64,000 nt of DNA from Desulfoprunum benzoelyticum (GTDB lineage Bacteria > Desulfobacterota > Desulfobulbia > Desulfobulbales > Desulfocapsaceae): assembly GCF_014201505.1 (NCBI RefSeq), contig NZ_JACHEO010000002.1, forward strand, positions 124,001 through 188,000. Reading direction: 5' to 3'. Below are positions 17,086 through 26,800 of the stretch, one piece after another (positions within the stretch are counted from its first letter, which is position 1; each line of letters begins with the position of its first letter). Position numbers and translations under genes: made by a program. Under the pieces are notes generated by a model that searched no databases, was not told the DNA's origin, and was given only the letters and a program-made list of their open reading frames with translations.

Positions 17086-18854
17086 GTCTTCGGAATCATT
17101 TTAACAAATCTTGAATCAACGAGTTTTTTCGTTTCTTCGTCCACTTCGAGCACGTCGGTGTACCAGGGTTTCATCCGGCAGTCGACGACGACAGGCGGTT
17201 GCAGGCCGACATGGAACCGATTCATGGTGACGGCTGAGGCATGGATGTCGGCGGCGGGTTCGAATCGGGTGAAAAAAGTCCAAAGAAATTCCTGCATCGA
17301 ACCGGTGGCCTCGTCTGTATCATCGACGACCAGGATAAAAGGCCATTCGCGCAGATCGGCCCAGTCGGCGACCGTGGCGGCAAGTGTCGGGTCGGTTGCG
17401 TAGGCGATCCCCTCAAGGATCAGTGTCCCCGGCAGATAGACATGCGGCTTCGAACACCCCGGGGGCAGATTGCCGGAAAATGTACGCGGGAGCTCGCGGC
17501 ATTTTTCCTTCCCCAGTCCCATCAGCATCGCTTTCGAGCCCTTGTTGACCGATGGTCCGGTATAGTCGAGGGTGTCCTGGGAAACGTTGGCGAAGATGAA
17601 GAGATCCTGCTCCCATTGAACTCGTTCGAGGACATGGGGCCAGAGAATTGAAAAGTCCGTGATGTCGATGTCGCCGTCGGTGACAATGAGGAACTTTGTC
17701 AGAGAGAGTTGTCCTTCCCCAAGTACCCTGAGCCCGCTGGCAAACGCCTCACGCGGATAACGGTCGCTGACGCGGGCGGCGGCGAGACAGTGGAAGCCGG
17801 TCTCGCCGAACGTTTTCAACTCGCGCACACCTTTCATAACCAGTGGGAATAGCGGAGACAGCAGGTCCTGGAGGAAATCGCCGATAAAGAAATCTTCCTG
17901 CCGTGGCCTGCCGACGACGGTGGCCGGGTAGATTGCCTTGTCCCGGTGGTAGATATGGCTGATCTTGAAAACGGGATAGTCATGCTGCAGCGAGTTGTAG
18001 CCGTAGTGGTCGCCAAAGGGACCTTCCGATCTCCGCTCGTGCGGCGGCACCACGCCCTTGATCGCAAATTCGACATGGGACACCAGGTCATGGCCGCCGC
18101 GCGGATCTCGCGTCATCTGCAGCTTCGACCCCAATAGCAGTGACGTCAGGATCAGTTCGGGGATATCTTCGGGCAGGGGCGCGATTGCCGACAGGATAAG
18201 GGCAGGCGGGCCGCCGACATACAGTGTCAGCGGCAGCGGCTGGTTCAATTTCTCAGCTTCGAAATAATGATACCCGCCGCCTTTGTGGATCTGCCAGTGG
18301 ATGCCCGTCGTCTGGTCATCATGCCGTTGGATGCGGTACATGCCGAGATTGTGGCCGCGCCCGCCGGGGTGCTCGGTATAGACGAGCGGGAGCGTGACGA
18401 ACGGGCCTGCATCCGAATGCCAGGATGTGAGGAGCGGCAGGCTGCTGAGGCGGGGTGGTATCTGGCAGTTTTCAAGAATCGGTCCGGTCGACGAGGTTTT
18501 GAGACCAATTCTGAGTCCTTCGAGCAGGAGATTGCGATGTTGCCAGACCTTGCCGATCGAAAGCGGCATGATCGATTCGGCGAGATCGACAACTCCCTTG
18601 ACGAAATGCTGCGGTCGTCGACCAAAGGCCAGTTCCAGCCTTTTCGCTGTTCCGAAGAGGTTGGTCGTGACTGGAAACCGCGAGTTTCTGACCTTGGTGA
18701 AGAGGAGAGCCGGGCCTCCTCTGGCAATAATCCGTCGGTGAATTTCGGCGATTTCCAGGTGAGGATCGACTTCTTCATCGATGACGAGAAGTTCGTTTTC
18801 ACGCTGCAGCAGGTCGAGAAAACTGCGAAGATCGATTAGCGTATGTCCGGCCAC
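17076..18854 (-). CDS. UbiD-family prenyl-FMN-dependent decarboxylase
   Basis: The 592-aa protein belongs to the UbiD family, which decarboxylates aromatic or unsaturated acids with prenylated FMN from a UbiX-type partner. Seen are HNLGMYRIQRHD (the cofactor-contacting Arg region), GGPPALILSAIAPLP and the acid motif SEGPFGDHYGY. The length is nearer to the roughly 600-aa menaquinone/uncharacterised branch than to E. coli UbiD (about 490), so a role in quinone synthesis (MqnL-like) is possible but not shown. The start is GTG 18854 with GAGGGGTAGACA upstream, three bases after the small His-tailed gene. No ubiX is in the window. Confidence 0.87.
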   Translation of the reverse strand: MAGHTLIDLRSFLDLLQRENELLVIDEEVDPHLEIAEIHRRIIARGGPALLFTKVRNSRFPVTTNLFGTAKRLELAFGRRPQHFVKGVVDLAESIMPLSIGKVWQHRNLLLEGLRIGLKTSSTGPILENCQIPPRLSSLPLLTSWHSDAGPFVTLPLVYTEHPGGRGHNLGMYRIQRHDDQTTGIHWQIHKGGGYHYFEAEKLNQPLPLTLYVGGPPALILSAIAPLPEDIPELILTSLLLGSKLQMTRDPRGGHDLVSHVEFAIKGVVPPHERRSEGPFGDHYGYNSLQHDYPVFKISHIYHRDKAIYPATVVGRPRQEDFFIGDFLQDLLSPLFPLVMKGVRELKTFGETGFHCLAAARVSDRYPREAFASGLRVLGEGQLSLTKFLIVTDGDIDITDFSILWPHVLERVQWEQDLFIFANVSQDTLDYTGPSVNKGSKAMLMGLGKEKCRELPRTFSGNLPPGCSKPHVYLPGTLILEGIAYATDPTLAATVADWADLREWPFILVVDDTDEATGSMQEFLWTFFTRFEPAADIHASAVTMNRFHVGLQPPVVVDCRMKPWYTDVLEVDEETKKLVDSRFVKMIPKTWR

Positions 18855-18857
18855 TGT

Positions 18858-19118
18858 CTACCCCTCGCTCTCATCATGGTGATGGGAATCGTCGTGGAGG
18901 AAATGATGATGGTATTCGGATTCGGAAATATGCTTTCGCAGCAGCCCGGTGAACATGTCGACAAACTGCTCGATTTCGTCGCTGTCGACGCGTGCCGCGA
19001 GGATGTCGGCGAATTCTCTGTTGCCGGCAAGTTGCAGAAAACAGGAAAAAGAGCGGCGATCGAGTTCGAGATCAAGACCGAAACAGATCTGGGACGGTGA
19101 TAATGCGCTGTTGTCCAT
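18858..19118 (-). CDS. Small protein with a His-rich C-terminal tail, unknown function
   Basis: The 86-aa protein is not recognised. Residues 1-65 look like a compact alpha-helical domain with acidic helices (ILAARVDSDEIEQFVDMFTG). The last 20 residues are packed with His and Asp/Glu (HHHFLHDDSHHHDESEG), a likely metal-binding or metal-storage tail. It lies 9 bases after yjbQ and 3 before the ubiD-like gene, so it is almost certainly translated from the same message. ATG 19118 is used; the upstream bases give only a weak ribosome site. It could be an operon-specific metal-binding accessory. Confidence 0.7.
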   Translation of the reverse strand: MDNSALSPSQICFGLDLELDRRSFSCFLQLAGNREFADILAARVDSDEIEQFVDMFTGLLRKHISESEYHHHFLHDDSHHHDESEG

Positions 19119-19127
19119 GGTACATTC

Positions 19128-19535
19128 TTATGAGAGGTTTGCGGCGAAACGCCAGAGGATGTGACGATTGCGGGGACCGTCGAATTCACAGAAAAAAACC
19201 CGCTGCCATTGGCCGAGAACAAGCCGCCCGTTCTCGACGAAGAGGGTGAGGGAAGAACCGATCAGCGAGGCCATGATATGGGCGGGAGAGTTGCCTTCGG
19301 CGTGTTTGAACGGTAAGCTCGCGGGGATGAACGCTGAAAGACCGGCTATGATGTCCTCCCGAACCGCTGGATCCGCCCCTTCGTTGACGGTGAGTCCGGC
19401 GGTGGTGTGGGGATTGAAGAGATAAAGCAGACCCATGCCGATCGCGCCAGGCTTCAGCAATGATTTTATCTCGTCAGTAATATCGATCAGTTCCATGTGA
19501 CGCCTGGAGGAGACTGACAGTCGGCCGCTCTGCAT
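19128..19535 (-). CDS. YjbQ (UPF0047) family protein
   Basis: The 135-aa protein has the family pattern: an N-terminal strand with RRHMELIDITDEI, the metal-binding FNPHTTAGLTVNEGADPAVRED, KHAEGNSPAHIMASLIGSS, and GRLVLGQWQRVFFCEFDGPRNR at the end. The conserved HTT, NE, H and GNS residues form the active site of this small barrel. Some members replace thiamine-phosphate synthase in genetic tests, but the true reaction is unsettled. ATG 19535 has CCTCCGGAGCGTAC upstream and gives normal family length. First gene of the yjbQ-His tail-ubiD-rluB operon. Confidence 0.9.
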   Translation of the reverse strand: MQSGRLSVSSRRHMELIDITDEIKSLLKPGAIGMGLLYLFNPHTTAGLTVNEGADPAVREDIIAGLSAFIPASLPFKHAEGNSPAHIMASLIGSSLTLFVENGRLVLGQWQRVFFCEFDGPRNRHILWRFAANLS

Positions 19536-19964
19536 GTACGCTCCGGAGGTAATGGTTCAGGCAGGACTCTTGTGGAAAAAGTGAGATCGGTCTCGGAACC
19601 TTCAAAACGAAAGGAACAACGACCGATTGAGAAGGTGCGGATTACAATGTCAAGGTCATGATTTTCAATAATACTCAATATATGGTTTTTCTTCTTCACA
19701 GTCAACGTCCCAGACCTGGAATATAGGTTCGAGTCTCCTGCTGTCAAATTTTATTGCAGATTATCAGATAGATATTTGATATTCTTATCTCTTGGCTTGA
19801 CAGGGCCCGGCATCAGCATAGAATAAGAAGAATGTATTGAGTATTGAGTATTGAGTATTGAGAATGGATGATGCTGATAGCATATGCAAATAGATTTTCC
19901 GGGTGGAGAGCGTGTCAGTGGTCCCTGGGAAATGCCGCCGGCGACAAGGCGATGGAGTGGAGTG
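19536..19964. other. 429-base intergenic region between yjbQ and aroC
   Basis: No gene is supported. An 86-codon minus-strand frame (19487-19747) overlaps the yjbQ start and has no ribosome site or known motif. The region holds a T-arm-like fragment (19726-19746) and a 4x7-base tandem repeat (19834-19861). The aroC ribosome site GGAGTG is at 19957-19962. Confidence 0.5.
19834..19861. repeat. Tandem repeat of GTATTGA, four copies
   Basis: Four perfect consecutive copies of the heptamer GTATTGA occupy 28 bases upstream of aroC. Such a repeat is prone to slippage; it is not in a coding frame and its effect, if any, is unknown. Confidence 0.9.
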
Positions 19965-21041
19965 ATGGCAGGTAATACATTCGGGCAGGTCTTTCGGGTC
20001 ACGACCTGGGGTGAATCCCATGGCACGGCGATAGGGGCGGTCATCGACGGCTGTCCTTCCGGTATCGCTCTGGACCTCGAAAAAATCCAGAGAGAAATGG
20101 CGAGAAGACGTCCCGGCCAGGGCGGGGCCTCGAGCCCGCGGAAAGAGCCGGACACAATCGAAATCCTGTCCGGCGTTTTCACTCCCGAGGGAGAGGGAGC
20201 GCCGAGAACAACCGGGACCCCGATTTCCCTGGTGATTTTCAACAAGGATGCCCATTCGAAGTCGTATGACAACCTGCGGGATGTCTTTCGTCCGGGGCAT
20301 GGCGACTTTACCTACCAGGCGAAATACGGGATCCGTGATCATCGCGGCGGCGGGCGGGCCTCGGCGCGGGAGACCGCCGCCCGGGTGGCCGCCGGAGCGG
20401 TTGCCGCTCAGGTCCTGGCGCAGCATGGCATCGAGGTCGTCGCCTGTACCATCGCCCTTGGCGGTATCCGGATTGCGCGTCGTGATATGGCGACCATCCA
20501 TGACAATCCCTATTGCTGCCCGGACCCGGAAGCGGCTCAACGGATGGAACAGCGCGTCAGGGAGGTTCGCGGCCGGGGAGACACGGTCGGCGGCATCGTC
20601 GAGATACGGGGAAGTTGTCCCCCCGGTCTCGGCGAACCGGTATTCGACAAGCTCGAAGCGGATCTGGCGCATGGCCTGATGTCGATCGGCGCCGTCAAGG
20701 GAGTCGAGTTCGGCGCCGGTTTCGCCGCCGCCGATTTGCTGGGATCGGAAAACAATGATAGTATCTGTACATCAGGTTTTGCGAGCAACAATGCCGGCGG
20801 CGTGCTTGCCGGTATCTCGAGTGGACAGGAACTGGTGATGCGGGTGGCGGTGAAGCCGATCCCCTCCATCGCCATTGAGCAGACGACAATCAACCGTGCC
20901 GGAGAGGCGGTCACTATCAAGGTCGGGGGGAGGCATGACATCTCAGCGATCCCGCGGATTATTCCGGTATGCGAGGCCATGGTCCGCCTGACGCTGCTCG
21001 ACCACCTCCTCCGGCAAAGTGCGCAGGCCGTTGAGAAATGA
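19965..21041 (+). CDS. aroC: Chorismate synthase
   Basis: AroC converts 5-enolpyruvylshikimate 3-phosphate to chorismate using reduced FMN, the last step of the shikimate pathway. The 358-aa protein has the signatures GNTFGQVFRVTTWGESHG at its start, RPGHGDFTYQAKYGIRDHRGGGRASARET (19-residue core beginning RPGHGD), and the C-terminal GRHDISAIPRIIPVCEAM. ATG 19965 fits the conserved N-terminus and follows GGAGTG; a longer frame upstream is not conserved. It overlaps glgA by four bases (ATGA). Confidence 0.95.
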   Translation: MAGNTFGQVFRVTTWGESHGTAIGAVIDGCPSGIALDLEKIQREMARRRPGQGGASSPRKEPDTIEILSGVFTPEGEGAPRTTGTPISLVIFNKDAHSKSYDNLRDVFRPGHGDFTYQAKYGIRDHRGGGRASARETAARVAAGAVAAQVLAQHGIEVVACTIALGGIRIARRDMATIHDNPYCCPDPEAAQRMEQRVREVRGRGDTVGGIVEIRGSCPPGLGEPVFDKLEADLAHGLMSIGAVKGVEFGAGFAAADLLGSENNDSICTSGFASNNAGGVLAGISSGQELVMRVAVKPIPSIAIEQTTINRAGEAVTIKVGGRHDISAIPRIIPVCEAMVRLTLLDHLLRQSAQAVEK

Positions 21042-22729
21042 AAAGAAACAACGTACAGGCACAGACCATTCGCAAGATATGGATGCTGACCAGGGAATAC
21101 GGCGAAATTGCCGGAGCGGGAGGCGTCAAAGACGTCAGCAAGCAGTTGGCCGAAAGTTTCGCCGCAGTGGCGGGCTGCGATGTCCGGGTGGTGCTGCCCT
21201 TCTATGGGTTTATCGATCCGGCGAAATTCGAGTGCAGGCCGCTGCAGGACAACCTCGTTCGGCGTCCGCTCCTGTTCACAGTCGATATGAACTATGTCGG
21301 TCTGGAACGACGGGAGGATGTTCGGGTTTGGACCTGCAGGCTGGGAGGGGTGACGGTGTATCTGCTGGAGTCGAACCGATTCCGGGAGAAGATGGATGTG
21401 TACACCTATACCCTCCGGGAAGAGGTCGATGAGAGTTGGAAACAGGCGGGCAAGGGACATATCGACTATTTTGCGATGAACGTCCTGCTGCAGAAAGGGG
21501 CTCTGGAACTGATGATGCTGCTTGATGAGCGCCCTGATGTCATTCACTGCCATGATGGTCATACGGCGCTGGTCCCGGCGCTGATCAACGAGTGCCCCGG
21601 CTACAGAAGTTATTTTCGCCGGACCGGTTGTCTGGTGACCATACACAACGCCGGGGTCGGTTACCATCAGGAGGTGGCCGACTTACCCTTCGCCCATGCC
21701 ATTACCGGCCTGCCGCTACGCTTCATCGAATCGAACTGTCTGGCTGCGGCCTTCGACCCGTTTCTCGCCGCCGGCCCCTATGCCCTGCTCAATACCGTCA
21801 GCGAGAATTATGCCCGCGAACTCCAGGAAACGGATGATGATCAGAATACCGGCTGGCTCGGTCATCTCCTTGCTGATCGCGGGGTGGTCATCGAAGGGGT
21901 CACCAACGGCATCGATCCGGCGGATTTCAATCCGTCTGACCCGAAAAAGGCCGGTATTGCCGCGGCTTTTGATCCGGCAGACCCTGCCGACGCGCTCGCC
22001 GGGAAAAAAATGTGCAAGACCGCGCTTCTTGACGCAGTGCGCAGGAGAGCGCCGACGGGTGGGCTCGAAATAATCGGCACCTTGGAAAACAACAGCGAAA
22101 TCCCGCTTTTTACGTTCATCGGCCGTCTCAGCGAGCAGAAAGGGATCGATATTCTCATCGCCGCGCTTGTGAGCTTTCTGCGCCGCCATCCACAATGCCA
22201 GATGCTCTTTCTCGGCAGCGGCGACAGGGGCGAGGAGGAAAGACTGCGATCCCTGGCGGAAACGAAGGGGCTGGCCGGAAGGGTCTGCTTTTTCCGGGGC
22301 TACAGCCCATTGGGCGCCAACCAGGTCTATGCGGCTGGAGATTTCTTCGTCATTCCCTCACGGTACGAACCCTGCGGGCTCACCGATTATATCGCCCAGC
22401 TGTTCGGCAGCATTCCGATCGTGCATCATGTCGGGGGCTTGGTCAAGGTTGTCGACGGCAAGACCGGCATCGCTTATCGCGGAGGGATAGCCGACCTGCA
22501 GGAGGCACTCGAACGCGCCATCGTCCTCTTCGGGAAGCCGCAACGGATGCGACGGATGCAGAGAGATGCAGTTCTGCGCATCCAGGAACGGCATACCTGG
22601 GATCAGGTCATGAAGGCCTATCAGCGACTCTATGAAAAGGCCCGGCTGCAGCGTTGGATGAGCGCGTCCGTATCGGTGGCCGACAATCCGGACTTGACCC
22701 CGGAAATCACTTTGAATAACAGGAGATAG
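21038..22729 (+). CDS. glgA: Glycogen/starch synthase-type glycosyltransferase (GT5)
   Basis: The 563-aa protein has the GT5 layout: an N-terminal nucleotide-sugar loop IAGAGGVKDVSKQLAESF (variant of KxGGL), PDVIHCHDGHTALVPAL, FTFIGRLSEQKGIDILIAA, and the C-terminal PSRYEPCGLTDYIAQLFGSIP with GGLVKVVDG. It would extend alpha-1,4-glucan from ADP- or UDP-glucose. The KVGGL motif is replaced by GAGGV, seen in a divergent GT5 subgroup, so donor preference is open. It starts inside the aroC stop (ATGA overlap) and is followed by gap after two bases. Confidence 0.85.
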   Translation: MKRNNVQAQTIRKIWMLTREYGEIAGAGGVKDVSKQLAESFAAVAGCDVRVVLPFYGFIDPAKFECRPLQDNLVRRPLLFTVDMNYVGLERREDVRVWTCRLGGVTVYLLESNRFREKMDVYTYTLREEVDESWKQAGKGHIDYFAMNVLLQKGALELMMLLDERPDVIHCHDGHTALVPALINECPGYRSYFRRTGCLVTIHNAGVGYHQEVADLPFAHAITGLPLRFIESNCLAAAFDPFLAAGPYALLNTVSENYARELQETDDDQNTGWLGHLLADRGVVIEGVTNGIDPADFNPSDPKKAGIAAAFDPADPADALAGKKMCKTALLDAVRRRAPTGGLEIIGTLENNSEIPLFTFIGRLSEQKGIDILIAALVSFLRRHPQCQMLFLGSGDRGEEERLRSLAETKGLAGRVCFFRGYSPLGANQVYAAGDFFVIPSRYEPCGLTDYIAQLFGSIPIVHHVGGLVKVVDGKTGIAYRGGIADLQEALERAIVLFGKPQRMRRMQRDAVLRIQERHTWDQVMKAYQRLYEKARLQRWMSASVSVADNPDLTPEITLNNRR

Positions 22730-22731
22730 AT

Positions 22732-23736
22732 ATGACTATACGAATCGGAATCAACGGCTTCGGCCGCATTGGCAGAAACATTTTCAGGGCCATCAGCAGG
22801 GATGCGGCCTTTGCCGAGGTCGAAGTCATGGCAATCAACGACCTTACCGACAATGCCACCCTGGCCCACCTGTTGAAGTACGATTCGGTGATGGGGACGT
22901 ATGAGAAGGAGGTCGCCGCCGATGACAAAGGCATCATCGTCGACGGGCGGCATATCGCCGTCACCAGCCATCGCAATCCCGCCGATATCGCCTGGGGAGA
23001 TGCCGGAGTTGATTATGTTGCCGAATGTACAGGTTTTTTTGTCGACAGTGATTCGGCTCAGGCCCATATTGATGCCGGTGCGAGCAAGGTCATCATCTCC
23101 GCGCCGGCGAAAGGAGGGGTGAAGACGTTCGTGATGGGAGTCAACGAGGACGAATACGATACCACCGTCCATCATATCGTTTCCAATGCCTCCTGCACTA
23201 CCAATTGCCTGGCCCCGGTAGCCAAGGTCATTCTTGACAACTTCGGCATTCAGAGGGGCCTGATGACGACCGTCCACGCCTACACCGGGGATCAGCGCCT
23301 GCTCGATTTCCCGCACTCCGACCTGCGCCGGGCGCGGGCGGCCGGCCTGTCGATGATCCCGACCAAGACCGGGGCGGCGGCAGCGGTCTCTCTGGTCATA
23401 CCGGAACTCAAGGGGAAATTTGATGGTCTGGCCATCCGGGTGCCGACCCCGACAGTGTCCATTGTCGATGTGGTCATGGAGGTCGAGAGGGAGACGACTG
23501 TCAATGAGGTCAACCAGGCCCTGCGCGAGGCGGCGAACCGCTATCTCGGCTATACCGATCTGCCGCTCGTCTCCATCGACTTCAAGGGGGACAGCCACTC
23601 GTCGACAGTCGATGGCAAGTGCACGAAGGTCATCGGCAAGTCGGTCAAGGTCATGAGCTGGTACGACAACGAATGGGGATACTCCAATCGCATGCTCGAT
23701 CTGATCCTCCATATGGAGGCGAACAAGCTGCTGTAG
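22732..23736 (+). CDS. gap: Glyceraldehyde-3-phosphate dehydrogenase
   Basis: The 334-aa enzyme oxidises glyceraldehyde-3-phosphate to 1,3-bisphosphoglycerate. It has the Rossmann start IGINGFGRIGRNIFRA, the catalytic Cys near residue 155 in SNASCTTNCLAPVAKV, HAYTGDQRLLD, and SWYDNEWGYSNRMLD at the end. The residue region at VMAINDLTDN indicates NAD rather than NADP preference. It begins two bases after glgA behind AACAGGAGATAGAT, a strong ribosome site. aroC-glgA-gap form one operon, possibly continuing into the PPDK-like gene. Confidence 0.97.
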   Translation: MTIRIGINGFGRIGRNIFRAISRDAAFAEVEVMAINDLTDNATLAHLLKYDSVMGTYEKEVAADDKGIIVDGRHIAVTSHRNPADIAWGDAGVDYVAECTGFFVDSDSAQAHIDAGASKVIISAPAKGGVKTFVMGVNEDEYDTTVHHIVSNASCTTNCLAPVAKVILDNFGIQRGLMTTVHAYTGDQRLLDFPHSDLRRARAAGLSMIPTKTGAAAAVSLVIPELKGKFDGLAIRVPTPTVSIVDVVMEVERETTVNEVNQALREAANRYLGYTDLPLVSIDFKGDSHSSTVDGKCTKVIGKSVKVMSWYDNEWGYSNRMLDLILHMEANKLL

Positions 23737-23756
23737 TTCCGGATCATCCCGGGAAT

Positions 23757-23788
23757 CGCCAGGCTTCTCTGAGAAGACAGGCCTGGCG
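23757..23788 (+). other. Inverted repeat after gap
   Basis: Arms CGCCAGGC (23757-23764) and GCCTGGCG (23781-23788) can pair, with an inner CTTCTC/GAGAAG extension. There is no T-run, so it may be an RNA-processing or attenuation hairpin between gap and the PPDK-like gene rather than a terminator. Confidence 0.45.
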
Positions 23789-23859
23789 TCAGGGAGATGG
23801 GGTCCCGCGAACGGTTGGGCCGGAGGGGCACCCCCCCGGCCTTGTTCCTGTGAAATGTC

Positions 23860-26800
23860 ATGGTGGAAACGTTGAATATCGAACTTGATATCGAATCCGA
23901 CGCCCTGCGGGCGAACCTGCTGGAGACCGCCGGTGAGGTGGTGATCGCCGATGACCTGCGACTGCTCCTCGAGGTTGTCCGGAAATACAGGGGGATCCAT
24001 GCCAATCTCGAGAAGCTGCTGTACGAGATCTGCCATCCATTCCGGAACTGGAACCTGATCCTTCCCCAACTCCGCAGTTTTGTCCTCAAAAACAGCAACC
24101 ATTTCATCGCCCACCCCCAGGGCCCTGAGTCATTTCGGCTGTTTTCCCGGATTTTCCTCGGCGTCGTGGAGGATTCCCGCCGCAGTCCCGGCCTTCTCGA
24201 CCAGACGGCCGGCGCCTTGATCCTGTGGCTGGAGAAGATCGTTTCACTGCTTGACGAGAACAGTATCCCCCGGTTTGCCGAGCCTCTGAACGAGCTGCTG
24301 CGCCGGCTCGGAGAGGAAGGAGAAGAAGAAAATCTTCTCCTGACGCATATCGTCCATGGCCAGCATCCGATCAAGAAGTTCGCCGGCCGCATCCTTGAGC
24401 TGGCGGGTGACAACACATCGTCATTCGATTTCCTGCCGCTCGCCGAATTCGCCCGAACAGTCCAGCAGAAGACCTACCTCTCCTGGTTGCAGGAGGACGA
24501 TCCGCTGCCATGGTTCCTCGATCGCTGCGGCATAAAGGCGGAAGACTTCCGGTTCGGTGGGATTTTTGCCAGGATTTCCCATGAAACCCTCAGGGGGCAC
24601 CTGGCGACGGTGGAAGGGCTTGATTTCGAGAAGGATCCGATCGGCAGCTTGCGATGCGTCCTGGATCTTCCGGCTGGGATCGATATCGTCAAGTATTACC
24701 GTGAAATACCGAACCTGCTGGTCGAGCATATGGGGGATGGGCGGCCGGGAGAGGGGCAACCCTCCGCCCTGGATCCGGGCGTCGAAAACGACAAGTTGTT
24801 GTTTCTTTTTAAAATCATGGATACGGCCGGTCTGCACCTGATCCATGAGGAGATGCTGCGGGAAATCAACCGCAGCTTGGTCCAACTGATTCGCCAGCAG
24901 AGTTTCGAAGAGATCGAAGAGTTCCTGCTCATCACCTTCAAACTGCTCAAGGTCAACGTTCGCAAATACCCGCATACCTCGCTGCAATGCATCCAGGTTC
25001 TTGGCGGTGAAGTCTTCGATCGCGGCAACAGCCGGATGGTTGAAGCCTTTCTCTGGGGAGTGGTGCGGTTTGGTTTCCAGCATGCCAATGTCAGAGGGGT
25101 CGACGAAGACTGGCAGCCGCTGGCCAACCCTGCCCATCTCAGCAATATCAGGGTGTGGCTGCATCTGATCATGCGCGAGCCGAAATGGTGTTCGACGCTG
25201 TTTTCCGCGCTCATCATCCATCTGAAACTGTCCGGCACCTGCGTCAAGGATACCGATCTGTTCCAGCGTGACATCACTGAACTGCTGAACCATCCGATCG
25301 AGCCGATCTACAACCTGGCCAAGCAGTTCACCAAGCTGATGCCGGTCTTTTACAACGAGATCGGGTCGGAAGGGGAATTGCGGGATGTCTCGACTGAACT
25401 CGACGAGATTCACCGGCGCAAGGATGTCCTGATCCATTTCCTGCGCAAGCAGGGTCATGTCGAGAGTTCCAACCTGATCGTCGACTTCATCCAGGCGATC
25501 TTTCTGTTCTGGAAGACCGGGGACAAAAACCTGCTCCACCCTTTTCTTCCGGTCGAAGTATTTAATCAGGTGCAGGTCAATGGACCGTTCGTCGATGGTC
25601 AGCGTCTGCTCGTCCAGCGGCTCTGGGACGAGATGTCGTTCAGGCGGATCAGCGATCTGCTGGCGGTTGACCAGGAGGCCGTAACACAGTTTCTCAGGCG
25701 GCAGGAGGATATCGAAGCCGCTGAGGTCCGCCGCTTCGAACTCCTGGTCAAGATGTACAGGCTCCTGTACAAGAAGTACATGCTCGGCTTCGAGGAGCTG
25801 CGGTCGGAACTGATCCAAGCCGTCCATGACGGTTTTCCGGAGATGGAAAAACTACTGGTCAATCTTCAGCACGATGACACCGAAAGCTGTCTCGAGGCCC
25901 TGCTCGACAGTCTCGAGGGGTTGAAGGAGATCATCCTGTCACCGGAGAAATTCGAGGCGCGGGAGGATATTTATTACAAACGTCATATCGCGGTCGACAT
26001 CCCCTCCGTCTACGGCAGGTACAAGGAAAGGAAATTCGACGCCCTGAGCCTGACCTTCAGGCTGGAGAACCTGGCCAATATCTACCTGGAGAAACTTTCG
26101 GTCACCGTCAACCTGACCTTCATCACCCAGGCCACGTTCTTCAGCATCGTCAGGTCGATCAAGCTGTTCATGCAGGCCCTGCGGATCGACGGCATCAGCT
26201 CCCGCCGGCTCAACACCTACCTGTCGCTGCTCTCGAGCTCGCTCAAGGTGCGGCGCTTCTCCTACACCCAGTACCTCGATATCTTCCGCGGCCTCTCGGA
26301 AGGAGTCAAAGACATCATCTATGCCTACTACACCAATATTCACCAGAACAATCTGTCGTTGATCATTCCTCAGATCGGCCGGAAGAACCTGCTGCCGAAA
26401 TTCATGAGCCTGTACGATGAGGGTGAGATCGGTACTTCGGTGCAACGGTTGTCGGAAGCCTTTTTCCGTGATCTGATCGCCTCGACCTTCGGCTTGCAGC
26501 ATCTCGACAACTTCATCCTGCGCATTATCCAGACCCTGGAGAATCAGAAGACCATCCTCGACCAGAACCGTCTCGATCTGTTGATGACCTATAATCCCGA
26601 CAAGGCCGTTTCCCTGCTGCATCGGCTCAACCCGTTCACCCACAATCTCATTCATCTCGGCAACAAGGGGTACAATCTCGCCACCCTGATATCGGACGGC
26701 AAGCCGGTGCCGCCGGCCTTTGTCATCACCACCGAGGTATTTCGCTGTCGCGAAGTCGTCTTCGGTTTCTCCCAGGCCCGTGAAGATTTCATGCGCCGGA

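Noticed and set aside
19700..19746. Complete tRNA gene
   Set aside because: Only a T-loop-like stretch is present; the flanking bases do not pair as a T-stem and no D-arm, anticodon arm or matching acceptor strand exists upstream.
19487..19747. 86-codon minus-strand frame
   Set aside because: It overlaps the yjbQ start in another frame, has no ribosome site and no motif.
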